64,000 nt of DNA, taken from Chlorella sorokiniana (taxonomy: Eukaryota; Chlorophyta; Trebouxiophyceae; Chlorellales; Chlorellaceae). Position 1 is the first letter of the stretch. Every line of letters begins with the position of its first letter. Positions 30,289-42,026 of this stretch are shown here, piece by piece. The stretch covers positions 744,001-808,000 of the forward strand of contig CP084614.1 in assembly GCA_025917655.1 (NCBI GenBank). The letters are read 5' to 3'. The notes beneath the pieces were generated by a model. It did not search any database, had not been told where the DNA came from, and saw only the letters and a program-made list of their open reading frames with translations. Position numbers and translations under genes: made by a program.

Positions 30289-33200
30289 TCAGCTGAGCTG
30301 ATGAGACATTGGCTCGGGCGCTGGCTGGCCACCATAACCCTTGCTTGCTGCTGGTTTGCACGCTGGTGCGGCCGCTAAGTGTTGTTGGATGGACATATGC
30401 CGGCAAGCCAATCCCGCCATGCGCTCGCAAGGACAGGTCGGGAGCGCTGCAAGGACCTTTGGGTCCAGCTTGCCGCCAGCACGCCAAGAGTATTGCCTTG
30501 CAAGGTGACAATTGCGTAGGAAGGTGCCGCATAGTATCAGGACCAGAACCACAACTGCCACTAGCCTGAGCGCCCGATTGTCAGAAAAGCTGCAGCACGA
30601 GAAAGACAAACGGTTCAATCACATCACAACCATGTTTATGGCCCTAGCTGCGGGATAATTTGCAGCCCGCAGAAGCTTTCCATATTGCCTTGCCTGGATC
30701 CTGCTTCTTGCCGTCGGTCGCGGCCCACTGCACGAGATCCCTCAACCAATGCTGCTCCCAAAGTCCAACCGACGTCACCGCTGCCTGCATGGGTGAAAGC
30801 TTCATCTTCAGAGTTGCAACCCACCTGCTATGTGGAAAGACATTTGACAACTTACCTATTTCGAGCTGGGCATTGCTGAGTGAGAGACCATGTGTCAACA
30901 GCGCAGCAACATATGGTGCCCTGCAAATGGCCACAATACTATACACATGCAGTTGCACGCCAGTAGAATGATGCACCGACCAGAGTCTGCACCATATTCA
31001 ACCTCGCCTGAAGCAGTAGGTCTCCAGCATTAGCTCCCCTGGCCGGTCTCTGCGAGCCTGTGTCCAGCTCTTGGCACAAAAATCGTGCCCTGCCTATGAC
31101 CAAGCATGCGAGGAATGCGGAATCAATGATTCAAGCTAGAGCAAGAGCGAATGGACCTCCACCGGGCTTGCCTGTTCAAGTGCATCTAAAGGAGCGGTGT
31201 GTGGCAGCTGGTAGAAGCGGTAAACGACGTAGAAGCCAGTGAGTGCCACGAACTTGTGACCATCTGCGTCAGGCTGCAAGGTAGAGGGGCAACCATGTCA
31301 ACAGTTACGTCAAAAGGCACATTGACAACACAAGGTTTACGTTCCAGCAAGGCTGATACATGCTGCATGCAAGCACAGAATGTTGGCAGCAGTGGTGGAT
31401 GAGCTCAAAAAGCAACCATGAGCAAGCCCAATTTGACGCTTCAGCAACCGGCACACAAACCTGGGGCGCCCCAAGGGCGCAAAATGGGGCAGAACAGGGC
31501 ACGGTTGCATTGATTATGGCACGAGCCAAGTGTTGACAAGCGGTGTAGTCAGGTCTGCATCAACATGTCGGAAGAACATCTTGCGACTGTCGGAGACGCA
31601 ATGTTGTACCAGCGTCAGAAGACAACACAGGTGTGTTCCCGAAATCCCCAAGTGCCAATGCCTGCGGCTCCAACTCTACTCCACGCGCATCAAGCTGCAA
31701 CGCTCACCTTCCCGCGAGCACCACCCGTGCCGGAGCCGGACGGATAGCACCATCCTGGCTAAGGCGGGAATAGTGTTGTAGGTAGCCTTTATGCAAGCAA
31801 GGATGCTCCACCACAGGCGCCTCGCCCAGCAGGCGCGAACGTCCAGGGTGCAACCGCTGCCCAGTGTGCAGGGTACTAGCGGAAGCGCTTGGTGACGGCG
31901 CCAGGTAACCTGAGAGGCCTTGCTGCCTATCATCTGCAGCCCTATAGGGGCCATGGCACTGCCCTGAGCAGAATCGTTGTCAGCTGCGGCAACGCTGTCG
32001 ACTTCTACAACACCCACATCTAGTGTGGTTGCATCTGCTATGGCAGCACGAACTGCTCTGTTTTGCGGATGTGGATGCTTTGGCTGCTCCACGTCAGCCA
32101 CTTGCTGCTGCTGCTGTGCCTGCTGTTCGCCATTGCCCGCATGAGCTGCCGCCAGCCTCGGCGAGCCCTCCTCTAGCAGCAGGCTCACTGAGCGATCCCA
32201 CGCGTCGTTCAGGCCGTAGTGATGGTGGACGTGAGTGTAAAGCCGGTGCGATGAGCCCAACACCGTCGCATTCACTGCAAAAGCATTGCACATAAGAATG
32301 GCCAAGCAAAAGCAGGGGATGGGCTGCACAACACGCCAATAGCTCATGCCGCATGTGCATGGCGGTTCACATGGAAAGCAAGCCCCACATAACATAGCCG
32401 TCACAAGAGCACGACACCACCCAAATGACTCGCCTGCATCCTCTGGGTCCGGCACTGCGGCAGCAGCAAAGGTGACCTCTAGGGACGAGCCGCCCAGGTC
32501 CAGCGTGCCCAGCGTGCCGGTGGCGTTGCTCAGCGTGCCTGCACCACGCCTTGGGCGCTCAGTGCAAACGCTGGTGGAGACTGTCATGGCACTGCAGCGC
32601 ATCACGCTGCGCAGGCCGCCTGGCACATGCGGGCTTCACCTTTCAGGTAGTTGAGGGCGACCCAGCCGTACACGCCCTCATCTGCACCGCTGATGATGCG
32701 CGCCCAGCTGGGCTGGAAGCGGAACACGCTGCCTTCCAGCACGCTGCGTGCCCCGTTCAACAGCCCAGCCTGCTGTTCCTCGCTGCATGACATACGCAAG
32801 CGCACCTTACAGCCTGCAGAGCCTTGCACCATACATGGCGACGCCCAAACACAATGGGAGTGGTGGAAGCTCAGAGCGGGCGCTTGCCTGAGCTTGCGCA
32901 GTCCGGCAGTGCCAAACAGGAAGACTGGTGTGTTCCTCCACCGCCAAGCCGGCACCACAGCCTGAGCCCACTCCAGCAGAGGACCTGCACGACCACACAG
33001 GTGACATTACTGGACGTTGCTCGAAAAGCAACAATCAGCACAAGCGCCGGCAAACTACATCAAGTTGAAAGCGGCATAGCCGCACGGTGCCTCACCAAGC
33101 GCCTTGGCCTGCAGGCCGTGGTGATCCCCGGCATACTGATCCAGGCCAGGCTCCGTTTCTACACGCTGGTACGCTCGCTTGCCAGGCTTGGCACGGCGGG

Positions 33201-33459
33201 GTACTTTGTGAGGCGCCATGCCAGAGGGCACTGCCTCAAGCAGCGGCATCTCGGCCGGGTCGTCTGCTTCCCGCCATGTGTAGGCATACATGCGGGTACC
33301 GCTGCTGCCGGCGTCAATCACCAGAACATGGCCTGGCGGTGCTGGGCCATGTAGCAGTAGTAGCGCCACCGCAGATAGAACGGCAAGCACAGCTACCGCC
33401 TGTAGCGCAAGGCAGCGACGACCATCCCGCCAGAAGGCTTGCGGCTGCTGCTGCAGCAC
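30289..33459 (-). CDS. GDA1/CD39-family apyrase (NTPDase) with two membrane anchors
   Basis: Hydrolyses nucleoside di/triphosphates; with N- and C-terminal anchors the catalytic part would face the Golgi lumen or cell exterior. Eleven exons fit in frame (33459-33096, 32984-32640, 32538-32434, 32274-31910, 31856-31708, 31554-31461, 31273-31163, 31093-31008, 30920-30856, 30805-30694, 30589-30289), about 698 residues. An N-terminal TM (VAVLAVLSAVALLLL) is followed by apyrase motifs VLVIDAGSSGTRMYAYTW, PVFLFGTAGLRKL, GVYGWVALNYLKG and LDLGGSSLEVTF. Then come VEHPCLHKGY, HKFVALTGFYVVYRFY, DFCAKSW, DVGWTLGAAL, a second TM (LVAVVVLVLILCGTF) and a ~75-residue tail. Three introns are GC-AG. The frame opens at GTG with no in-frame ATG, so the true start (perhaps an upstream exon) is unresolved. 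Family assignment is secure; localisation is inferred. Confidence 0.88.
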
Positions 33460-33963
33460 GTCAATGACGCATAAAGGGTGGGCATAAGCGTATGAAAATC
33501 AAAAGAATACGCGCTGCGGTCGGTTGCACCTGTGGCAGCTGGACACCGCCGCCGCGGCAGAAGGAGCGCGCAGGCCGGCAGATACGAACGATACAAAGGC
33601 GTCTCAGTCGTCGATCGACCTTGCCTGAGTCACGGACAGGAGCCTGGGGAGCTGCAGTCGCGGCACCGTGCTTCTGGCAGCCATCCAGGCAAAGTTTTTG
33701 GGGCCCGCGTGGCATACATCCAATTCATCAATGATTGCAGGTGTGTAAATTGCTGGCGCCAATCTGCTCATGTGCAAGGCAGGCGCCCTTCTTAGTTTGT
33801 GGCATTCTTGTACTGCCGGCCAGCCTTCACCCGTTTCTTCCCGTTTTGCGCTGATAGCGTCAACCTCGCACACGTGCATGTCGCACTGCTACCTGATGTC
33901 TGTGTTGCCATAGCTTCGGAGAAGCCTGTCACCTGACCCACGCTCAGGACATCTGTGCATGGA
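33460..33963. promoter_or_regulatory. Divergent upstream region of apyrase and FYRN/FYRC genes
   Basis: 504 bases between two divergently transcribed genes. No repeat, no clear TATA box and no convincing ORF. It may include a 5' exon of the apyrase gene, whose start is missing. Confidence 0.45.
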
Positions 33964-36900
33964 ATGGCGGCACCTGAGGCGGCCACCATGGGTATTGGAA
34001 GCGATCAGGAGAATGAAAAGCCTGCACCAGAGGCCGCTGGGTCCCTCAAACTGCTGTGGGACAAGCAAGCCGCACTAGGCACTCACAGGTGTGAAATTTC
34101 CGGCGACTTGGATGCAAAGCAGGTTGAGCGCACTTTCCTGACGCGCCCCGATGTCAGCAACAAGCCTGCATTTTTGAATGGCGGCGATGGCGCGTGGGCG
34201 CGACAGGCAGCTTGTGTCATTGTTGGCTCATTCCTGCTCGCCAATTTCTGGCGCAGAACGAATGACATTTTCCAGGAGGAGCGCAGCCTGACAGAAGAGG
34301 AGGAGCGCATCATCGCGCAGCGGGTGCGGCTAGCCGCCGCCAGCAGCGCGCCGCTCTGGGTGTCGCTGACTGGCTGCAGCTGTCGTCGCTCGCGTCGTCT
34401 CCTGCCCACCAGCGTGTTGTCCAGCAAGGCGAGAGCCCTCTCCCCGCCGCAGGTGGCCCTTCAGCGCCGGATGTTCGAGGAGTATGAGCGGCGGGAGCGG
34501 CGGCGCAGGGTTGCGGAGCTGCGAGAGGTGTGCCCAGGGCTGAGCGAGGAGGAGGCGGAGCAGGCTCTGGAGCTGTGTGACGGAAGGTGCGCCTGCACCA
34601 TGCCTCGCTTGCACTGCAGCACCGCAGTCTTCAGCCGCCTCTGCTGTTTGGGCACGCTGCAGCGGGCCGAAACCCAAGAGGCCCGGTGCCTCTGCCGCAG
34701 GGAGGACGAGGCTGCAGCTCTCCTTGTGTCGGACCCGGGCTTCAAGCGGCAGGTGCAGGAGGCCTGCAGCGCGGCTGGCATGCCCGCTGCCGCTGTCGCG
34801 CCTGCCCCTCGCAGGGAGCCCAGCCGCCACAGCAGTCGCGGCACCAGGCCAGCTGGCCCGCGCCCCAAAATTGTGGATCCCGCCACCCTGGGCACCAGCG
34901 TGAGACCCCTTGCCCCGGCGCACCTGCCCCGCCCCTGTTTGCCCTGCCTGGCACAGCAGCGCTCCTTGGTCGCATGTCTCTGTTGTGGCGCCCGCAGCGC
35001 TGCGCCCCCACGATGACGCTGATTGCTGCGCCTGCAGGTTTTTGTTGGCGCGTTCCGGGGCAAGGGGTTCAAGCCGCCGCCCAAGGGCCGCGCACACGCC
35101 AAGGACGCTGCAGCTAGAAGCAACCAGGTGCCGCTGCAGGGCTCAGACACGGAGAGCGAGCAAGGCGATGGGGATGTGCAGGATGAGGAGGGCTTTGCGG
35201 GGCAGCTGCACGATGAAGGCGAGACATGTGGCCAGCAAGGGGAGCGGGGCGATGAAGGGGCCTCCCCAGCCAGTTGCCAGGCAGCAGCAAGTTTATTGGA
35301 GCAGCAGACGGTGCTGCTGTGGCCAGGAGGGCAATGCGCCGCGGACAAGGCAGACGCTGCGCAGCACCAAAGGTGGGATGCGAGGGTCTGCAAGGGCGGC
35401 GTTTGCCGCTGGAGTGGGTAAGCCTTGGCAGCACGTGCTGACACACACCATGTACCCATGCGAGCAGGTATGTGCTGGTGCACGCCGACACGCTGCAGCC
35501 CCCAGCGAGTCCACCCTGCGCGCAGCGCGGCGCCAGCTGGGCGAGCCATCCGACTCCCGACCCGCGGGCGACGGCGAGCACCCAGCACCATGCTCCGCGG
35601 CACGCTCTCGCCCCTCTGGCCCTGTCGATGGGCGGGCGGCTGATGAAGCACCCGACGCAGCCTTTACGGAGGCCGGGCGAGGTCGGGAGGAGCAAGCAGC
35701 GGCGGGACTTGCAGAGACCGAGCCTAGCAGCACGGAGCAGCGGCAGGCCGCACGACCCATAGCCCAGCCCGACAGCATTGGTGGGCTTGCAGCCAGAACT
35801 CGCCGTGCCATGAAACGCCCAGCTCCATCGCCGCCCTCAGATAGCGAGGCCACAGAATCAGACGCGGAGCCGTCGGCAGCATCCAGGTGCGTTGTGTGCC
35901 CTGCTGCCAGCCTCAGCTGCGCAAACGTCTGCATGCTTGCACGACCCATCATGATTGCAACGCCACTTGCGTTGGCCTGGTGCAGCGAGAGCGACGACGC
36001 CAGCAGCGACGATGACTTTGCTGTCCCAGCCCCGCGACGCCGGCCACAGGTGGGCGCCGGGATGGAAAAACGTGGTGGACCACTGATGTATTTGTGCTCA
36101 CTCGTTTGCGTTTGACTTGTGCATTGCCTATGCGCAGGCTGCACCCCAGCCCGCAAAGCGCGCCGTGCGTCCGAGCCGGGCTGCCAAGCAGGCCGCCGCA
36201 GCCGTCTTTGTGGCGTATGCCGATTCTGGCGACGACAGCGAGGCCGGGCTGGCGGGATCGTCGTCGGACGAGGAGGACCCACGACAACGCCCCTCGGCAT
36301 CCAAGCTGCGTAGCAGCAACCGGCCCAAGCCAGCCTCGCCGTCATCAGAGCAGGCAGCTGCCAAAGCCCCCGCCAGCAAGTCACCCCCAAAGAAGAAGCA
36401 GCGGGCTCAGTCAGACGTCGCGGCAGCAGCAGGCATGTTGTCGGCGGCACCCGATCTTTTGGGGGTGCGGCAGCCACCTTGCCCACTGACCAGGGCGGCA
36501 ACCAGCAGGGCGGCGGCGAGGCAGATCAGGCGGCGCAGCAAGAGCAGGAGCACGTTGGCGGCATGGAGGCGGCTCTGCCTCGCGTGCGCGCCATCTCCAG
36601 CACCGGCCACACCTGCCGCGGGCGCGTGAAGCAGAAGAGCCACAAGTCAGCGGACCTGGTGCAGGCGGGGGCGCTGAGGTGGGCTAATGTGGGCGCTCAC
36701 AGCGGAGAAGGCTGGGGGCGTTTGAGGAGGCTCCTTTGGACGAATCCCTCTGCCCTCCATCTGCCTCCTTATCTGCTGTGGCTGCTGCATGTGCAATGCC
36801 GGCTGCCGCGCCCAGCACGAGCCGCGCAAGCCGTGCATCGATGTCCCCCTCTCCGCCGCCATGCCCGCGTGGAGCTGAGGGCCGTTGTGTGCGCGCAGGG

Positions 36901-38904
36901 CGGAGAAGGGCTGGTTCAACGCGGGCTACATCTTCCCTGAGGGCTTCCAGTCCCGCACCCTCTTTCGCTCCAGGTGCGCTGCTGGAGGGGGAGTGCGCTG
37001 GCTGCGCGGTCCCTCATGCTCGTCGCTGCATTGTGCCAGCCACAGTGTTTTGGTCAAGCGCTGAAGCCTGTGCGCTGCTGCTGCCTGCTGGCTGAGCTGG
37101 CTGCCCTGCCCTGCCGCCTGCAGTGTGGCCATTGACCAGTTGTGCGTGCATGAGTGCCACATCCTGGGCAGGGGTGGCCAGCACTGGCCACAGCCCACAT
37201 TCAAGGTGCAGTTATGCTGGGGGGTGGGGGAGGGGGCGGGGGGCAGCTGGTGTTGTGACTGCGGCCTTTTCCTGTTTGGAGTCTTGCCTTCATCACCGGC
37301 CCCCTGACTGCACCACGCTGCGCCAGGTGGTAGCGCTGGACCGCCCCGACGAGCCGCTCATCGCCAAAAGCTGCACGGGCTGCTGGACGGGGGGTGAGTT
37401 TTGGGCCTGCTGGGCTGGGGGGATGGGAGCTGAGTGCTTTCAAAGTCACCTGGCTGGGGATACCTCCTCCAACGGCCCTGCTCAACCCCCGACCCCCTCT
37501 TGCCCCTTTCCCAAACTGAACATGTGTGCGCCAGGTCTTGAAGCGCATCAACGCAGATCGAGGCGCGCCGCAAGGCCGGGGAGGACTTGCCGCCGCCACC
37601 CAAGACCGCCATCGCAGGACCCGAGTACTTTGGCCTCAACCAGCCAAACGTGGGCTGCAGCGTGCTTGGTGGATGCGGGCAAAGAGGGGGCCCGGCTGTG
37701 GAGAGCAGCTGCAGTCAAGCAGCTTGAAGCAACGCCCATTTTCCCACCCCACCGCAGATCCAGGAGGCGGTTGAGGCGCTGGACCCCGGCCGCCTGTGCA
37801 CCGAGTACTGGGCGGGCAAGGCGGAGCGGCTGCGCGCGGCGGCAGGCTTGCCCCTGGGGGCAGCGCCCGCGCGTGCACCCCGCGCATCCAGGTGAGGCTG
37901 CCTGGTTACGGGGTGGGGCGGGCGGACCACCGACGCATAGCACTCTGCACACGTTACAAACTGCCTGCCCAACGGCCCACATGCCTCGAACCTCCACGGT
38001 TTGGGTGCAGGGCTCCCAGCCAAGGCAGCAAACGTGCGGCCCAGGGCAGTGGCAGAGGGCTCGGGCGGCGGCGCGGCGACAGCGACAGCGAGGACGAGGC
38101 GGCGCCGGGAGAGGAGGACGAGACGCAGCTGATGACCAGCAAGTGGGTCGGAGGGGGAGGCTGCTCACGTCCGCTGCTGCCCGTCTTGCACTGCGCTGCC
38201 CCCGCACTCCGCCTCCTCGCCCGTCACCCCGCTTTGCCTTGCGGCGACCCGCAGGTGGAGCGCCGTGAGCCGAGCAGAGCGTTACCGCAAGCGGCTGCAG
38301 GAGAATGGGGAGGACACCTCGCTGCTGGGTGCGCAGCACGGGGGCAGGGGGCGTCCCTGCTGGTTGCCCTGCCTGCTTCCGCGGCTGCCCATGCCGCCCT
38401 ATCACCTGCCATCATTATCAGGGGGCACAACCCACACCCACACCCACACGTTGGCCTGTGCACAAGGTCACGTTGCCTGTTCAGCCCTCACCTCCACCCC
38501 CCCCGCCCAGCAGACCAGGACAACCCGCTGCCGCACTTTGTCGACCCCATCACCATGAGCGTGGTGGTGCGCCCCGCCATCTCGCCGTACGGCCACGTGG
38601 CAGGGCTGGCCACCTGGAAGGTGGGGCGCGCCGCGGCACGTCCCAGCGGCTGTGCAGCACGCGCAGTAGTACTCCCATGGCTTGCTGTTGGGCTTGGCAT
38701 GTTGAGTGTCTGTCGAGTGCACAATAGGGCAACCCCTCCGAGGCAGTGCTCCCTTGGCTGAACGCAGGTGGTGCTGGCAGAGAAGCAGCAGTGCCCCTTC
38801 ACCAACCAGCCGCTCAAGTTTGAGCAGCTCAAGCTGCTGACCAAAACCAACATCCACCTGCACCGCGGCAAGATAGTCAACGGCAATGTGCAGCCTGGCG
38901 CGTG
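33964..38904 (+). CDS. FYRN/FYRC-domain chromatin-type protein with UBA/CUE-like and U-box-like regions
   Basis: FYRN and FYRC form one fold found in chromatin regulators (trithorax proteins, TBRG1). The multi-exon model starts MAAPEAATMGIGSDQ. A hydrophobic stretch (ACVIVGSFLLANF) is followed by a charged helix and a UBA/CUE-like segment (VCPGLSEEEAEQALELCDGR, 34.5 kb; next exon from 34,701). Long acidic/Ser, low-complexity exons follow (35.1-36.6 kb). FYRN is at about 36,900 (GWFNAGYIFPEGFQSRTLF, then VAIDQLCVHECHI). FYRC is at 37.3-37.85 kb (IAGPEYFGLNQPN, IQEAVEALDPGRLCTEYW). The last exons give DPITMSVVVRPAISPYGHV and QCPFTNQPLKFEQL, a U-box/RING-like pattern, ending NGNVQPGA. Frames and splice sites join the C-terminal exons in sequence, but the U-box part could be a separate gene. 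Exact exon edges near 37.5 kb are uncertain. Confidence 0.7.
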
Positions 38905-39077
38905 ACCACGGTGCGGCGTCGAGCGACCGCCGCGACGCCAGTGTCTGTCATGTTCACAAAGAGAATGGGTGGTGGAGGAATGGCCAGCAGAGCAGCAACG
39001 TAACATGAGAAGTAGGGCAAGTACAGAGTGACAATGAAATGGCTGGGGCAAGGTGCGTCGCGGGCGGGGGGCGGGCG

Positions 39078-41616
39078 CTACCGCACCACCGGTATGCCCA
39101 GGTTGGTTGCCAGGAAGGTGACCCACAGAGTGACCGGCAGGATGGCGTAGCTGTACAGCTTGAGCAGTAGGCGCGCGGCCGGGGCCAGGGACTGCGTGTG
39201 CTCCGACAGCTGCAGCAGGATGATGAGGTTCTGCGGGGGCCGCATGCAGGTGTGGGTGTGGGGGAGGTTCGGGCGGCGGAGGTGCCATGTGCAGGGCGTG
39301 GGTCCGCACAGCGGCCAGCCAGGGCAGCCAGGGCAGCAGGCTGCCCCTCACCTGCGCGCTGGGCATGCATGCCTCGGTGAGCAGCACAAACAGGAGCACC
39401 GGGTCCGACAGCACCGGGGCAGCAGCCCGCCTGCAGGCCAGGTGCGGGTGGGCGCGCCGTCAGCACCCTGCCTCACGGCCCTCAGCAGCACACGGCAGGA
39501 CGGGGCGTGCAGGCTGGCAGGCGGGGCGCCCCTGCCTCACCCGCCAGCAGCGCTTGCAGGCACGCTATGCTGGCCAGCGGCAGCAGCAGGAAGCGCGTGA
39601 GCGACAGGATGGCCAGGGCCCGCGCCTCCGTGCCGTCTGACGGCAGCAGCTGTTTGAGGCCGCCCATCCACCCCAGCCGCGAGCGAGCCACGGCGGCCGC
39701 GGTGGCCGATGCAGCGGGGCCCACGCTGGCCGCGGCAGGGGGCCTCGGGCTGCTGCAGCAGCGATGCGGCCAGCACGAGCGTCTGAGAGGCCAGGGTGCC
39801 TTGCGCCAGCAGCTCAACCACCTGGGGGCGAGGGGGTGCATGCGCACGCAGAGGAAGTGAGCATGTCGGGTCAGATCCGCCACACAATCGGCCTTGTCAG
39901 CAGCGCGTTGCGCCCCAGTGGCCGACACCATGCCAGCTGCGCCCCCAGCAGCGCCCCACCTCCAACGTGGCCCTGGCCAGCGCCTGCAGCAGGCCCAGCT
40001 CCGGCGGCAGCGGCGGCGGCGGCGGCCTGCCCAGCCGCGGCGGCGGCCTCAGGCGCCTGCGCCATCGCCATGAGGGCGCGCCCTGCGGGCGTCATGCCCA
40101 CCAGCGTGCCCAGCAGGATGGCCACCACGGGCGGGTTGAGCACCTGGCAGGGGCAGCGGGCGTGGGCAGCAAGGGGTGCCTGAGGCTGCGGGTGCAGACG
40201 GGGCGGGCCGAGCGGCGTGCCACCCCCACCCCGGCCCACCCACCTGGCCCGCAAAGCGGCAAAGCTGCGTGGTCAGCGGGTGCATGGCCAGGCGGTGCGC
40301 CCAGGTGGGCGGCTCCACAACCCCGGGCTCGGCGGCGGCGGTGGACCAGGAGCCGCCGCTGCCCACGCCGCCGCCGCCGTTGGGGGCCCAGGGCGTGACG
40401 TCCAGCACGCGCGGCTGGCGCCACGACAGCGACCGGCTGGCAGCTGCCGCGCCCCCTGCCCCTCGCCCTCCTGCTCCGACGGCCCCCCTGCGTCTGGCTG
40501 CCGCTCGGCCCCTGCGGGTGGGGCGCTGCCGCCGGTCCACCAGGGCCAGCCCGATGCTCCACAGGCAGGGCGACCAGGCCAGCAGGAAGAGGGCGGCGTA
40601 GCCCAGGGCGCGGTCCGCCACCGCCCGCGGCAGCAGCGTGGTCAGGAAGACGGCGGGCAGCGTGAAGGAGTTGCCAAAGGCGGCGGCGGCCGGCACCATC
40701 TGGGCGGGGCCTGCGGCGCGGCGTGGGCACGGCTGGACGTGAGTGCGTGGCGCAAGGCAGCAGGAAGCGCGCGGTGCCAAGCACAGCGAGCAAAGGCCTC
40801 ACCCGCCACGGGCACCGGCTGCTTCAGCCGCAGCGCGGGTGCCGCCGCGGGCGCGCCGGATGCCGAGGCCAGGGAGAGGGCGATGGCCGAGGCGGCGGCG
40901 GGTGACGAGCGCCCCTGCCAGCTGCCCGCGCTGCCGCCCACAGCAGCAGGCTGCTGCTGCTGCGCATCGCCCAGCCCAAACAGCCGGGTCAGCGCCAGGC
41001 CACACACCGCGCCCAGCCCGATCTGCAGCAGCGCGGCGGCCGCGATGCCGCACAGCAGCATGCCGTCTGGCTGCGCCGCTAGCGTAGAGGCCACCTTGCT
41101 GAACAGCATGGCTGGGATGAGGATTTCATAGGACACCTGCACCCGGGGGTGGACTGTCAGCAGGAGCCCAGCATCGACGCAGGGACTCGCGCGGCATCAC
41201 AGCACTTGCGCTCACAACCCTGCGCCCCGCTCCAACCATCACCTCCAACCCACCTTGCTGAGCACTGTGGCCGTGGAGTTGGGGATGCGGCCGGAGCGCA
41301 GCAGCCAGCCCACCGCGCCGCAGATGATCAGCAGCTTGGCGCTGGCGTGCAGCGTGGCCGCCAGCACGGCCGGGTCCACGGCGGCAGCCAGCGCCTGGCA
41401 GGAGCTGGTGGCAGCGCCGCATGCCAGCGTGCCCGCCCTTGCGGCCGCACCCAGCAGCTGCTGAGGCAGCGCTGACGCTGCCACCACGCGCGTGCATCGG
41501 GCCGAGCCACGCCGTGCGGCGCGGCGCCACGACAGTTGGCGGGCGACGGCGGGTTTGCCCAGCGCTGGCACACCAGCCGAGACTTTTGATGCGACCGCCC
41601 GCGCCTGCATCATCAT
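39078..41616 (-). CDS. Auxin-efflux-carrier family (PIN-like/PILS) membrane transporter
   Basis: A multi-pass carrier of the Membrane transport protein family, which includes PIN and PILS auxin carriers. The start MMMQARAVASKVSAG opens a Ser/Arg/Ala-rich leader that looks like a plastid or mitochondrial transit peptide. TM segments follow: LLIICGAVGWLLRSGRI, YEILIPAMLFSKVA, IAAALLQIGLGAVCGLAL (41.6-40.9 kb), AAFGNSFTLPAVFLTTLLP (40.69 kb), VVAILLGTLVGM (40.13 kb), ALAILSLTRFLLLPLA (39.6 kb), DPVLLFVLLTEACMPSAQ (39.4 kb) and YAILPVTLWVTFLATNLG at the end. Known exons: 41616-41254, 41136-40803, 40699-40244, from 40143, and 39230-39078. The central loop is Gly/Ala/Arg-rich. Near 39,740 the frame slips by one base at a C-run. 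Its 3' end faces the FYRN/FYRC gene 173 bp away. Substrate is not predictable. Confidence 0.85.
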
Positions 41617-42026
41617 GAACGACTCATCCGACAATGATTGAAGGATTGGCAGCTTGCGACGAAAGCGTAAGCAAAACAAGGGAGACTCTGGGGTGACTTT
41701 GGCGATGAGTAAGGGTTCCAAGCTAATGAAATAGTGATGCTGAGTCGATTGATCGCAGTGACTGCGGTGATGATGGATGGCTTTGTCGGGAGGTGAAGGT
41801 ACAATTTTGGTGCCTGCTCCTCATCCACTTGCTTCTTCACAATAAGCAACCATTTATTTATATGGTTGGAACATGCAACGCTGTACTCAGGTCGCGCCCA
41901 AACCTGCTTCTCCCTCGTGGCCATGTAAGAGGACTTGCACCGCAGTTTTAAACTTGTTTTAGTTGTCGCTCGCATACTTCTCACTTTTTATTGCGGCTAG
42001 AGGGACCCCGCCCACCGGTCTGCCAC
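41617..42026. promoter_or_regulatory. Divergent upstream region of the carrier and NUMOD3 genes
   Basis: 410 bases, clearly more AT-rich than the flanking genes, with TTTATTTATATGG near 41,851-41,863 as a possible TATA-type element. No ORF or repeat supported. Confidence 0.45.

Noticed and set aside
30093-30296. 68-codon open stretch on the plus strand (SGLVADKERLLYVRV...)
   Set aside because: No start codon, no splice partner, no recognised family, and it overlaps the expected 3' region of the apyrase gene.
30636-30693. Apyrase ending at the stop near 30,636
   Set aside because: Reads open, but the GC-AG alternative adds an in-frame C-terminal TM typical of the family, so the longer model was preferred. 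Both may exist.
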